Notes: generated by a model from the sequence alone, not told the origin. 64,000 nt of DNA from Bacteroidota bacterium (GCA_026391805.1 JAPLDJ010000012.1:73268-137267); one strand, 5' to 3'; numbered from the stretch's first letter, positions 1 to 7,916 are shown. Made by a program: numbers and translations.

Positions 1-360
1 CAACCTGCTTATGCCACGCATGATTTAATGGGAAATATTATCAACGACCCATGGCCGACCCCTTTTAATACCGGTGGCTTCGATCTCGATGCCGTCGGTG
101 TTATCCATACCTCTTCTTCCCAGGAGGATCCAGTCTTTTTATTTCCGAATCCTGTAGTCGATAAAATGACAGTAAACCTGCTTTCAGGTTCATGGTTCAA
201 CATCATACTGCATGATGTTTCAGGAAAAAAGGTATGGGAGAAGGAAAAGATCATGACCAATACCACACTGGAAATTGGATTTCTTTCAGCCGGAATTTAT
301 TTTGCTACCTTTACCATGGAAAACGGAACAACCGAGGTGAAGAAGATCATTAAACGCTGA
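1..360 (+). CDS. C-terminal end of a T9SS-exported protein (partial)
   Basis: The reading frame is open from the window edge to a stop at 358-360, so only the last 119 residues are present. The C-terminal ~75 residues form a type A T9SS sorting domain: the FLFPNPVVDK entry motif, a predicted beta-sandwich, a GIYFATF strand and a basic KKIIKR end. Such domains send proteins through the outer membrane by the type IX system, after which the domain is removed and the protein anchored or released. The residues before it (NDPWPTPFNTGGFDLDAVG) belong to a cargo domain I cannot name. It lies 32 bp before a BtuB-like receptor on the same strand and may be the first gene of the same operon. A role in corrinoid capture is therefore possible but is only inferred from position. 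Confidence 0.85.
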   Translation, partial: QPAYATHDLMGNIINDPWPTPFNTGGFDLDAVGVIHTSSSQEDPVFLFPNPVVDKMTVNLLSGSWFNIILHDVSGKKVWEKEKIMTNTTLEIGFLSAGIYFATFTMENGTTEVKKIIKR

Positions 361-392
361 AATTTCAAGGAAAGAGAATTCAAATTAAACAG

Positions 393-2312
393 TTGGTCAT
401 AAAAGCCGCACATACAAGCTTCGCGTTATTTTTTTTAGTCTGCATCCAAAGCTCCCTGCTTTTCTCCCAGGGGCTGAAGGATACCATCCGACTGTCGGAG
501 GTTGAGGTTTCGGGAAATTTCCCTCTCCGGAACCACGGATTTAAAAAGGTAAAGATCGATTCGACCATCCTGAATCATTACCTGAATGCCGATCTCTCCA
601 CGATACTCACACAATATTCAACCCTGTTCATTAAATCAAACGGAAACGGAAGCCTTTCTACTCCTTCGTTGCGCGGTACCTCGGCAAATCATACCCAGGT
701 TGAATGGAACGGGATCAGGATCAATTCACCCATGCTTGGACAAATTGACCTGTCGCAGATCCCTGTTTCACAGTTTGAAAGTGTCGAGATCCTTTACGGG
801 CCTGCAACGGTCGCCAAAACGAGCGGCGCTTTCGGCGGGATCATCAATCTTACCAGCAATCCCGACTGGAACAACCAGGTCAACCTCCTGCTGGCCCAGA
901 CGGTCGCAAGCTTTGAAAGCTATACCACCAATGCCAATCTCGCCATCGGCAACAAGAAGATTCAGTCGGTCACAAAATTCAATTATTCAAACGCAACGAA
1001 CAACTTCCCCTATTACAATGATCAGACGAAAACCCGGGAGAAAATGACAAATGCCGCGTACATCCTTGGCGGCATCACCCAGGAAGCCTTTCTGAAACTG
1101 TCGGGGAACGACCTCCTGTCGGCAAGAATATGGTACAGTGATAACTATCACCAGCTGCCACCGATCACAACCAATATCAACGATACGCTTAAGGAGGAAC
1201 TGCGGGACCGGTGCATCAGGAGCATGGCCGAATGGAAAAGGACCGGGAATCACTACTTCATGACGGTCACGTCGTCCCTTGCAGATGAGTATATGCAGTA
1301 CAATTCGGCTGCGCTGAACCAGGATCACCGTTCCTATTCCTGGAACAACCGGGCCAGGATGGTTTATTCCGGGGTAAAAAACCTCACCATAAAACCCGGA
1401 CTGGATTTCAATGAAGACTGGGTCCGTTCCGATGCTTACCAGGGCGAAAAGAACCGCAACCTTTTAGGGGCCTTTGCAGAGGTCAGTTACGCACTGAAAG
1501 GCCTCTGGCAGTTTTCACTCCTGATGCGGCAGGATATTGTCGACGGTAAGTTTCAGCCATTTATTCCCACGCTCGGAATTGAATACAAACCATTCCGGAA
1601 GACTAACCTTACCTTCTCTGCAAATATGTGCAGGAATTACAGGCTTCCGACACTGAACGACCTCTATTTCGGGGTTACCGCCAATCCTGGTCTGGATCCG
1701 GAAACCGACTATACCGTGGAAGGAGGATCAGTTTACAACTTCCATACGAAGCAGGAGAGATTTTTCATTGAAGCTGAACTGACAGGCTATTATTCGAAGA
1801 TGATCAACCTGATCCAATGGATCCCTCAATCATCGGGTGAATGGGCACCTCTCAACATCGCGGAAGTTCATGCCCGTGGCCTGGAAGCACACCTGAACCT
1901 CTCCTGGAACATTAAAACTTTCGGGTTTTCATTTACGACCAATTATAATTACTGCAAATCCACCAATGAAAAGGCAAAATCAGCAGAAGACGCTTCGGTG
2001 GGGAAACAGCTGATCTACACACCGGTTAATACCCTGAATGATATCCTGACCCTGACACTGTCGGGATTCTATTTTACCTATGTGTTTACCTATACTGGCC
2101 TGAGGTATACAAGTACTGACAACCTCTATTTTATGCCTGGTTATAACTTATCAAATATTATTTTGGGAAAAGATTTTCATTTATCGAAAATTATACTATC
2201 TTTACAGCTGCAAATAAATAATTTGTTTAATCTCGATTATCAGTCAATTGCGAACAGGCCTATGCCCGGGCGCAATTATGCTTTGACGCTGAAGTTCAAT
2301 TTCAGCAAATAG
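393..2312 (+). CDS. TonB-dependent outer membrane receptor, BtuB-like
   Basis: This 639-residue outer membrane beta-barrel receptor has a signal peptide (about residues 1-26, ending LLFSQ), a plug domain (about 45-155, with STPSLRGTSANHTQVEWNG and the VEILYGPATVAKTSGAFGGIINL stretch typical of plugs) and a long barrel ending in an aromatic terminal strand (LTLKFNFSK). It lacks the N-terminal carboxypeptidase-like domain of SusC receptors, and its size fits BtuB/siderophore receptors. The next gene is a BtuG-like propeller lipoprotein, which makes cobalamin or another corrinoid the most likely substrate. The start is a TTG at 393; no better ATG precedes the signal peptide. Family assignment is firm; the substrate is inferred from context. 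The region where a cobalamin riboswitch might sit is outside the window. Confidence 0.85.
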   Translation: MVIKAAHTSFALFFLVCIQSSLLFSQGLKDTIRLSEVEVSGNFPLRNHGFKKVKIDSTILNHYLNADLSTILTQYSTLFIKSNGNGSLSTPSLRGTSANHTQVEWNGIRINSPMLGQIDLSQIPVSQFESVEILYGPATVAKTSGAFGGIINLTSNPDWNNQVNLLLAQTVASFESYTTNANLAIGNKKIQSVTKFNYSNATNNFPYYNDQTKTREKMTNAAYILGGITQEAFLKLSGNDLLSARIWYSDNYHQLPPITTNINDTLKEELRDRCIRSMAEWKRTGNHYFMTVTSSLADEYMQYNSAALNQDHRSYSWNNRARMVYSGVKNLTIKPGLDFNEDWVRSDAYQGEKNRNLLGAFAEVSYALKGLWQFSLLMRQDIVDGKFQPFIPTLGIEYKPFRKTNLTFSANMCRNYRLPTLNDLYFGVTANPGLDPETDYTVEGGSVYNFHTKQERFFIEAELTGYYSKMINLIQWIPQSSGEWAPLNIAEVHARGLEAHLNLSWNIKTFGFSFTTNYNYCKSTNEKAKSAEDASVGKQLIYTPVNTLNDILTLTLSGFYFTYVFTYTGLRYTSTDNLYFMPGYNLSNIILGKDFHLSKIILSLQLQINNLFNLDYQSIANRPMPGRNYALTLKFNFSK

Positions 2313-2354
2313 TACGACAGAGAGTGATTTTGCGTCATTAAACATTTAAAACGA

Positions 2355-3482
2355 GTGATCATCAGAAAAACCGGAACTTTTACCTTTTCTCTGCATAAGT
2401 TAATTCCTTTTCTTTTCCTTTTGGCTGCTGTAATTTCATGCAGCAAGAAGCCGATACGTGAGGATACCACTGTTGTGCCTCCGCCGGTAAACAATACTAC
2501 TTACCAGAACGGGATCTTTATCGTTAATGAAGGTAATTACAACTGGGGAAATGCTTCCATAACCTTTATCAATACGAAAGACAGTTCTGTCCAGCAGGAT
2601 GTTTTCAACCTGCATAATGGACGGCAACTGGGCGATGTGGCAGAAAGCATGCAGGTGTTTGCCGACAAGGGATTCATTATTGTGAACAATTCGAACAGGA
2701 TGGAAGTGGTCTCCCTGCAGGATTTTTCCTCGCTTAAATCGATGACCGGCTTTAACTCTCCGCGGTTTATGGCCATTGTTGATTCTACAAAAGCCTATGT
2801 GACCAACCTGCAGAAGGATATCTCGGTCGTTGATCTGAACACGCTTTCAATAAAGAAATCCATTTCCACATCAAGCTGGACCGAAGCCATCATCAAGTAT
2901 AACAATTACGTTTTCGTTTCAGCCATCGGGAACATGAATGACCCGAGTTCCCAGCGGAATGCCAAGATCCTTGTCATCGACAGCAAATCCGACCAGATAG
3001 TCGACAGCATCAAAACCGGCAAGGAACCGATCGGCATGGTGATGGATAAAAAGGATAAGATCTGGGTACTTTGTACGGGTGGCTATGATCATTATGAACC
3101 TGCAACACTGATGAGGATCGACCCGGTTCTTCGTATCGTGGATAAAACCTTTACATTCACAGGTTCTTCAGTTACCCCATCACGGCTGTGCATCAACAGT
3201 CAGAAGGATACACTCTATTTCCTGAACAACGGCGTTTGCCAGATGCCGGTCACATCCTCTGCCATTCCTGCTCAACCGCTGATTCCTGCCGACAGTCATC
3301 TTTTCTACGGACTGGGCATCGATCCCGTTAATGGAACTATCTATGTTTCCGATGCAAAGGATTATGTGCAGAATGGAGTGGCTTACCAGTATGACCAGGT
3401 GAGCGGCAAACTTCTAAGGTCTTTCACTACCGGAAGGATCCCGGGATCTTTCTGTTTTACCTCCGCAGCTAAGAAAAAATAG
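2355..3482 (+). CDS. BtuG-like beta-propeller surface lipoprotein (YncE/DUF5074 type)
   Basis: This is a 375-residue lipoprotein: a GTG start at 2355, a hydrophobic signal (LIPFLFLLAAVIS) and a lipobox Cys in ISCSKK. The mature part consists of repeated strands of the YncE/DUF5074 seven-bladed propeller kind (GIFIVNEGNYNWGNASIT near the start, then repeated IIVNN, AYVTN, VFVSA and TIYVSD blade strands). In Bacteroides, propellers of this type next to BtuB (BtuG) bind cobalamin at the cell surface and pass it to the receptor. Here the gene lies 42 bp after a BtuB-like receptor on the same strand. I infer the same function; ligand specificity is not visible from sequence. Length and domain match the family. 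Confidence 0.75.
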   Translation: MIIRKTGTFTFSLHKLIPFLFLLAAVISCSKKPIREDTTVVPPPVNNTTYQNGIFIVNEGNYNWGNASITFINTKDSSVQQDVFNLHNGRQLGDVAESMQVFADKGFIIVNNSNRMEVVSLQDFSSLKSMTGFNSPRFMAIVDSTKAYVTNLQKDISVVDLNTLSIKKSISTSSWTEAIIKYNNYVFVSAIGNMNDPSSQRNAKILVIDSKSDQIVDSIKTGKEPIGMVMDKKDKIWVLCTGGYDHYEPATLMRIDPVLRIVDKTFTFTGSSVTPSRLCINSQKDTLYFLNNGVCQMPVTSSAIPAQPLIPADSHLFYGLGIDPVNGTIYVSDAKDYVQNGVAYQYDQVSGKLLRSFTTGRIPGSFCFTSAAKKK

Positions 3483-3541
3483 CCTTTTCGTTAATTTTTA
3501 TGTTGACCTGATCAGTTCCGGATGATACCCGGTTGATGGAT

Positions 3542-4189
3542 TCATGACAGGATCTTCTGAAGGATCTCTTTGAACTCGCTAAGAATCATGGCCGTCGCTC
3601 CCCAGATGATCTTTCCGTCAATGACAAAGGAAGGTGCTTTAAAATGGATCCCCCTGACCTCAAATTCTTTCTCCATCCTGTTCTTCTCATCCACAAGCTC
3701 ATGCACGGGGATCTCGATGATCTGCTCGACCTCTTCGGGCTGCGGCCTGAATACCGGGCGGGATGGGGTAAAGCCAATAAACGGCTGAACGATGTAATTG
3801 CTTGGGGGGATGTATAACTCTGTAAGCTTTCCGATGACGGAAACCTTCCCCCGATCCACGCCGATTTCCTCATCCGTCTCACGCAATGCCGTTTGCATGA
3901 GGTCTTCATCGTGGTGCTCATACCGGCCGCCCGGCAGGCTGATCTGCCCGCTGTGAACACCGTCATACGTTGGCCGCAGCGTGACAACAAAAATAGGAAT
4001 TCCGTTTCCCTCTCCCGGATAGAGCAGGATCAGCACACTGCTCTTGATCGCATGGTCCATGTCCATGTTGGTCAGATCCAACAACTCCCTTATCCTTATG
4101 TTGGAAGTCATCCTTAGCTGAACGTCCTTCCCGGGCAAAGGCAGTGTGAGTTCAAGGCTCAGTTTATCAATGAAATCTTTAAAATCCAT
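3542..4189 (-). CDS. NUDIX hydrolase, CoA pyrophosphatase type
   Basis: The 215-residue protein carries the CoA-hydrolase (UPF0035) signature LRPTYDGVHSGQISLPGG directly before a NUDIX box with REtdEEIGV metal-binding glutamates. Members of this subgroup cleave CoA or acyl-CoA to 4'-phosphopantetheine (or its acyl form) and 3',5'-ADP, and help control CoA pools. I place the start at the ATG at 4189 (MDFKDFIDKLSLEL), because the longer open frame would run through clpS on the other strand. The gene converges on the BtuG-like gene and diverges from clpS, with about 90 bp between the two starts. The substrate is inferred from the signature. Confidence 0.88.
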   Translation of the reverse strand: MDFKDFIDKLSLELTLPLPGKDVQLRMTSNIRIRELLDLTNMDMDHAIKSSVLILLYPGEGNGIPIFVVTLRPTYDGVHSGQISLPGGRYEHHDEDLMQTALRETDEEIGVDRGKVSVIGKLTELYIPPSNYIVQPFIGFTPSRPVFRPQPEEVEQIIEIPVHELVDEKNRMEKEFEVRGIHFKAPSFVIDGKIIWGATAMILSEFKEILQKILS

Positions 4190-4279
4190 GGAATTTCGGA
4201 AGCTTAGGAATATTGTTGACAAAATTACGATTTGTAATCGTGAAAAATCTGTATAATTGTCACGAATTTCATTCACAAA

Positions 4280-4552
4280 ATGGTCAAGCATAAAGTCAAA
4301 CCGGTTGGACGTACAGAAGGGCTCACAGGCGACCTGAATGCCCTGATCCTGTTCAACGACGATGTGAATACCTTCGAGTTTGTCATCGAATCGCTGGTGG
4401 AGGTGTGCAATCACGATTTCGAGCAGGCGGAACAATGTGCCCTGATCACCCATTTCAAAGGAAAATGCACCATCAAATCCGGCGGTGCAGATGACCTGAG
4501 AATCATGGCTGAAGAGCTGACCCGGCGAGGTTTGACCGTTGCGGTTGACTGA
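4280..4552 (+). CDS. clpS: ATP-dependent Clp protease adaptor ClpS
   Basis: This 90-residue protein has the ClpS fold throughout. LILFNDDVNTFEFVIESL contains the NDDxxTF(E)FV motif whose residues line the N-degron pocket, and the HFKGKCTIKSGGADDLR region follows. ClpS binds proteins with destabilising N-terminal residues (N-end rule) and delivers them to a ClpA/ClpC unfoldase. A ClpC homolog is encoded about 21 kb downstream in this window and is the probable partner. The gene stands alone, divergent from the NUDIX gene. Confidence 0.93.
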   Translation: MVKHKVKPVGRTEGLTGDLNALILFNDDVNTFEFVIESLVEVCNHDFEQAEQCALITHFKGKCTIKSGGADDLRIMAEELTRRGLTVAVD

Positions 4553-4634
4553 CACAAGGTCTGGGACGTGGCTAAAAATCCCGTATCGCCCATTGTAATC
4601 CCCGGTAATACCAAGTGATATAAGGAATGTTCTG

Positions 4635-4656
4635 GTTATTAACAATTGTTAATAAC
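4635..4656. repeat. Perfect 22-bp palindrome upstream of the candidate ncRNA
   Basis: Bases 4635-4645 (GTTATTAACAA) are followed immediately by their exact reverse complement, giving a 22-bp perfect dyad centred at 4645/4646. It lies 38 bp before the -33 element of the ncRNA promoter. Bases 4638-4656 recur with one mismatch at 46777-46795, upstream of the DUF6913-dapA promoter. This could be a regulator binding site, or two head-to-head DnaA-like boxes with one mismatch each; no function is demonstrated. Confidence 0.6.
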
Positions 4657-4694
4657 TTACGTTTGTAATTTGTGCATAATACCGCATCAAAAAA

Positions 4695-4727
4695 TTTGCA
4701 TTCGCAGAACAGGGGGTCGTATATTTG
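4695..4727 (+). promoter_or_regulatory. Bacteroidota-type promoter for the candidate ncRNA
   Basis: TTTG at 4695-4698, a 21-bp spacer, then TATATTTG at 4720-4727 match the Bacteroidota consensus TTTG-N19-21-TAnnTTTG exactly. Transcription is expected to start at about 4733-4735. Confidence 0.7.
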
Positions 4728-4733
4728 ACGCAT

Positions 4734-5057
4734 CAAGCGAGCGATAAAAGGCCCGTTTTGGGAAAATGGAAGGGGAAAGCAGGAACCCGCAAGGGGGACA
4801 GCACTCGCCGACCAGGCCCGGAGGATGCAGATTCCACAAGAGTACGCAGAGACCCGGGAGCAATTCCAGGAGGGGGGAACCCATCGGAAGAGGCCGCAAG
4901 GTTTCAGAGGAAGGGTGACCGGGAAGAAAGGAGAGGGGAGACCTTTTCCGAGTAGATCAGCCATAATAACAGTAACTTGACGCATGCGGCGGCTACGGTT
5001 GCCGGATGTCGGATGGGGACCTCTTCCTAACAGATGTGGTCCCCATTTGTTTTTATA
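4734..5057 (+). ncRNA. Candidate structured non-coding RNA of unknown class (~320 nt)
   Basis: A consensus promoter (4695-4727) and an intrinsic terminator (5013-5056) bracket about 320 nt with no convincing protein frame. The only long frames are low-complexity Arg/Gly/Pro or overlap the terminator. The stretch is very purine-rich compared with its surroundings. Two local structures are clear. The first is a 7-bp hairpin closed by a UACG tetraloop (CGGCGGC 4987-4993, loop 4994-4997, GTTGCCG 4998-5004), extended by a lower CAT/ATG helix. The second is the 9-bp terminator stem. In addition GGAAGAGG (4886-4893) is exactly complementary to CCTCTTCC (5020-5027) at the terminator loop, a possible pseudoknot or alternative pairing. 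I looked for RNase P, tmRNA, SRP and 6S signatures and found no convincing match. Exact ends are inferred. Confidence 0.55.
5013..5056 (+). terminator. Intrinsic terminator of the candidate ncRNA
   Basis: ATGGGGACC (5013-5021) pairs perfectly with GGTCCCCAT (5038-5046) across a 16-nt loop and is followed by the T-rich tract TTTGTTTTTAT on the plus strand. Confidence 0.85.
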
Positions 5058-5062
5058 CCTCA

Positions 5063-5095
5063 CCCAAAGAAAAAGCCGCCCTTTCGGAGCAGCTT
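5063..5095 (-). terminator. Intrinsic terminator of the 5123-6031 lipoprotein gene
   Basis: Read on the minus strand, AAGCTGCTCC, a GAAA loop and GGGCGGCTT form a ~9-bp stem with one bulge, followed by TTTTTCTTT. It sits 28 bp past the stop codon and faces the ncRNA terminator, so two transcripts converge here. Confidence 0.75.
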
Positions 5096-5122
5096 CGTCA
5101 ACATTCTGTTTCTGTACCTTTT

Positions 5123-6031
5123 CTATTGCTGAACTTTTACATCGTATGTTATTGAACCTGCATCACCCGTTGTAATTGCAGTTACCTTTAACAGGCCTTT
5201 CTTTCCCGGCTCTGTAATAAAGGAAAGAACGTCATTTACGGCGAGGTTCGTTACACCCGTAAGTGTTACCCCCGATTGTGTTTCAAGCAAAATGAGGCTG
5301 TCATTCTGGACGATGTTCCAGTCAAAGGAAGTCGTCACTTTTTTGAATTTGGTAGCATTTCTGTGATTCCAGGTTGAGAGACCATTAGTTCCGGAAAATA
5401 CAGAAATTGCATCAGGATCATCCGGCGCTGCAATTGTGGCAAGGTTCGTAACTCCGTAATAGTAAAGCCAATCAATAAGGGTGTAATTTGCCTTTGCTTC
5501 TGCAAGCTTATACACATTACCGTTGGAAGAAGCAAAGGAACTGCCGATTGATGAATTGTTCCACGAACCCAGAATTGTGTTGGAGTAACCGGTTACCGGG
5601 CCATAGGTGGTAGGAACAGTGGTTGTAATGGTTAAGGAGACCATGGAAGAACCACCATTGCTGTCAGTGATGGTAAACTCCCATAATTCTGAGCCGGCAG
5701 CTCCCTGGGCAGTTGAGGAAATGTCTTTGGTATAAACCGTAATGGATGAAGTGAATGTCGAATCCAAAACCGTGACGGCTGGTTTACCTGAAATTGTCCG
5801 GTGAACGTAAAACCTTTTCAGTGACCCGCTGTTTGCAGTTGCTGAAATCCCGAACTTGATAGCCGTATTGACCTCAACACTCTGGTCTACAGAGATATAA
5901 CCAGCACCAGCAATAAAATGGATGGCCGGAAGTGAGGGGGAAGTAGTTGTGTCAGAACTTTTGCTGCACGAGGTCAGAAAAGTTGCGCCTGCAAAAAGGA
6001 GCGCTGTAAACAAATAAGTTAGTTTTTTCAT
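5123..6031 (-). CDS. Secreted lipoprotein of unknown function
   Basis: The 302-residue protein has a clear lipoprotein signal (MKKLTYLFTALLFAGATFLTSC, Cys at about 22), then a low-complexity SSDTTTSPS linker. The mature part is beta-rich and Ser/Thr-rich: residues ~35-140 look like an Ig-like or cadherin-like strand pattern (SLTITT, VTVLDSTFT), and the rest contains a segment with LYYYGVTNLATIAAPDDPDAISVF. I do not recognise a named family. It has its own promoter and terminator, so it is a single-gene unit on the cell surface or in the periplasm. The start is fixed by the signal peptide. Confidence 0.8.
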   Translation of the reverse strand: MKKLTYLFTALLFAGATFLTSCSKSSDTTTSPSLPAIHFIAGAGYISVDQSVEVNTAIKFGISATANSGSLKRFYVHRTISGKPAVTVLDSTFTSSITVYTKDISSTAQGAAGSELWEFTITDSNGGSSMVSLTITTTVPTTYGPVTGYSNTILGSWNNSSIGSSFASSNGNVYKLAEAKANYTLIDWLYYYGVTNLATIAAPDDPDAISVFSGTNGLSTWNHRNATKFKKVTTSFDWNIVQNDSLILLETQSGVTLTGVTNLAVNDVLSFITEPGKKGLLKVTAITTGDAGSITYDVKVQQ

Positions 6032-6114
6032 GATAAAAAAAGTTTAATTGGGTTATTGACTGATGTCTGTTTGATATGAGGACAGAAAACGTTTTTTGAA
6101 TCAATGCAGTATTG

Positions 6115-6145
6115 CAAATATAGATAAATATCCTGAAAATCCAAA
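6115..6145 (-). promoter_or_regulatory. Promoter of the 5123-6031 lipoprotein gene
   Basis: On the minus strand TTTG (6145-6142), a 19-bp spacer and TATATTTG (6122-6115) match the Bacteroidota consensus. The predicted leader is about 75 nt. Confidence 0.65.
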
Positions 6146-6158
6146 AAAAATAAGAGAA

Positions 6159-6920
6159 CTAAAGGATAAACGGTATAAGTGCCTTCCTGTTTGCCGGATA
6201 ATCGGGAAATGTTTGCTGATACCATTTATGGTGATGCAATGCTCTTGGCACCAGGTTCACCAGGGTCCATGTTGCAAACGCAAGCCCGGGCAAACTCCAG
6301 GTCATCAAAGCAAACCCGGTCCATTCAATGATCTCACTGAAATGATTCGGACAGGAGATAAAACGGAAGAATCCACCGTAAGGTATTTTATAACCGGTTT
6401 CGCCTGGTTTTCTCAGGTGGATAAGAATATTATCGGTTTGCCAGTTGATGATAAGTCCAGCACAGAACAGGAGGGCTCCGGTGATAAATCGCGGATCAAG
6501 AAGCCAGGAAAGGTCATATTTCTCAGAGAGGGACCCAAGAAAATATCCATTGATGTACCCGTTCATGAGATTGAAGCAAAACGCCATAAGGACGATCGTC
6601 ACCGGCATCTTCTTGCCCTTTGTACGTATACGAAAAGGAAAGATCAGCGTTCTGTTGACATAATGGATCACCCAGAATGAAAAGAAGATCCATGGAACAA
6701 GGTTGTGATGGTTCGTTCCGAAGAGAAAAAACCAGGCAAAGAAGAACAATGCCGGGGACTCCATTACGATCCAGCCGACCCTGTTGTTGATCAGAGGGCC
6801 CCATGAAGCCGTCGTATGCCTTCCGTATGGGGCGACAACCTTTAGGACAATGGGAAAAATCAGAATTGCAATGGCGATCCAGATATAGACAAGGAGGTGA
6901 AAGTTCGTGGGACTTAGCAT
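6159..6920 (-). CDS. 3-oxo-5-alpha-steroid 4-dehydrogenase family membrane reductase
   Basis: This 253-residue polytopic membrane protein has about six hydrophobic segments. The N-terminal part contains the family pattern APYGRHTTASWGPLINNR. The C-terminal part has the cofactor-site residues of steroid 5-alpha-reductases: a NWQTD motif near 160, GFFRFISCPNHFSEIIEW, and the end LVPRALHHHKWYQQTFPDYP. Family enzymes use NADPH to reduce a C=C bond conjugated to a carbonyl in steroids or polyprenols, within the inner membrane. It starts 15 bp after the stop of an extended SDR-type dehydrogenase on the same strand, so the two are probably co-transcribed. Family confidence is high; the real substrate (bile acid, sterol or isoprenoid) is not known. 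Confidence 0.88.
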   Translation of the reverse strand: MLSPTNFHLLVYIWIAIAILIFPIVLKVVAPYGRHTTASWGPLINNRVGWIVMESPALFFFAWFFLFGTNHHNLVPWIFFSFWVIHYVNRTLIFPFRIRTKGKKMPVTIVLMAFCFNLMNGYINGYFLGSLSEKYDLSWLLDPRFITGALLFCAGLIINWQTDNILIHLRKPGETGYKIPYGGFFRFISCPNHFSEIIEWTGFALMTWSLPGLAFATWTLVNLVPRALHHHKWYQQTFPDYPANRKALIPFIL

Positions 6921-6935
6921 CAGTAAGGTTTTAAT

Positions 6936-7916
6936 TTAGTTTAGAAATCCGTTCTTTTTAAACCAGTCCATGGTATCACGAACTGTTTCATCCAGGCTCC
7001 TGGGTGAAAAACCGAGTTCAGCAACAGCTTTTTTATGGCTGATCCGCTTGCTGGCCTTACTGATGATCTTCAGAGACTCGCTTGTATACAGGGGAACCCT
7101 GCCGCTGATACGGCTGAACAGCGTAATGAAGGGGAGGCCTGTCCAGGCAAGCCAGAAAGGCATGACCGTGCTTACGATCTTTCTTCCTGTATGCTTCCTG
7201 ATCAGTGCTGCGACTTCGGGCAGGCTATGCCATTTCCCGGATAAAAGGTACTTTTCTCCTGTTCGTCCCTTTTCAATCGCCAGGATTGAAGCCTGAACAA
7301 CATCCCTGACATCCACCCAGTTATAACCACCCGGGACCAATGCAGGTATCTGGTGGTGGTAAAGCTGAAGGAAAGCTTTTCCCATCAGGGAAGGCTCAAA
7401 ATCCATGGGCCCGATGATCGCGGTAGGGCTCAGGACAAATGCATCGAACCCGTTCCTGGCAGCCTCCATAACGATGCGCTCGCCGTCTGCTTTCGACCGG
7501 TCATAGGCAAATGCTTCATCCCCGACCAGGGGCCTGGTTTCATCCAGTTCTTCATTCTGCGGGTCATGGCAGAATGCATGAATGGAACTGAAATGAATGA
7601 ACCTCCGGATACCGTATTCCCTCGATAGTTCCACCATGTTTCGCGTACCTTCTGTATTTACCGCGCGCACACCCCCTTCCTTGTCGCCCGTGATGGAGAT
7701 CCTTGCCGCAAGGTGGAAAACAATCTCGGCGCCTTTGATGAACGGAATCAGGGATGACCGTTCGAGCAGATCTCCTCTATGAAGCGTCACATTGAGTTTC
7801 TCCAGCCCGCTTGCGTGCTCGTGCACCAGGGCGCGCACTTCATGTCCCTGTTCTGCAAGCGCTTTGCAGAGGTTCACGCCAACATGTCCGTTGGCACCAG
7901 TTATTGCAATTATCAT
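6936..7916 (-). CDS. NAD(P)-dependent epimerase/dehydratase, extended SDR family
   Basis: The 326-residue protein begins with the Rossmann motif MIIAITGANGHVGVNL (GxxGxxG). An active-site pattern follows: HFSSIHAF, and Tyr-x3-Lys in FAYDRSKADGE. It resembles 3-beta-hydroxysteroid dehydrogenase / dihydroflavonol reductase-like extended SDRs, which oxidise or reduce hydroxyl/keto groups using NAD(P). The ATG at 7916 is preferred over an upstream in-frame ATG at 7985, because the Rossmann fold starts right there. It precedes the 5-alpha-reductase-like gene by 15 bp. This pairing suggests sequential redox steps on one steroid- or isoprenoid-like molecule (inference). Confidence 0.88.
   Translation of the reverse strand: MIIAITGANGHVGVNLCKALAEQGHEVRALVHEHASGLEKLNVTLHRGDLLERSSLIPFIKGAEIVFHLAARISITGDKEGGVRAVNTEGTRNMVELSREYGIRRFIHFSSIHAFCHDPQNEELDETRPLVGDEAFAYDRSKADGERIVMEAARNGFDAFVLSPTAIIGPMDFEPSLMGKAFLQLYHHQIPALVPGGYNWVDVRDVVQASILAIEKGRTGEKYLLSGKWHSLPEVAALIRKHTGRKIVSTVMPFWLAWTGLPFITLFSRISGRVPLYTSESLKIISKASKRISHKKAVAELGFSPRSLDETVRDTMDWFKKNGFLN

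Noticed and set aside
4190-4645. N-terminal extension of the NUDIX protein
   Set aside because: It would overlap clpS on the opposite strand for its full length, and the NUDIX family fold starts at MDFKDF.
4734-5057. RNase P RNA
   Set aside because: There is a weak likeness (ACCCGGGAGCAA and TAGAT-like stretches) and the length fits, but the conserved GGAAAGUCC / ACAGAA P4 elements are not present or complementary, so I did not name it. A covariance search could overturn this.
4572-5063. Minus-strand 163-codon frame across the ncRNA region, and a plus-strand 76-codon frame within it
   Set aside because: Both are low-complexity (Arg, Gly, Pro, Ser), run through a terminator hairpin or start inside the -7 element, and resemble no protein. 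The stretch is better explained as RNA.
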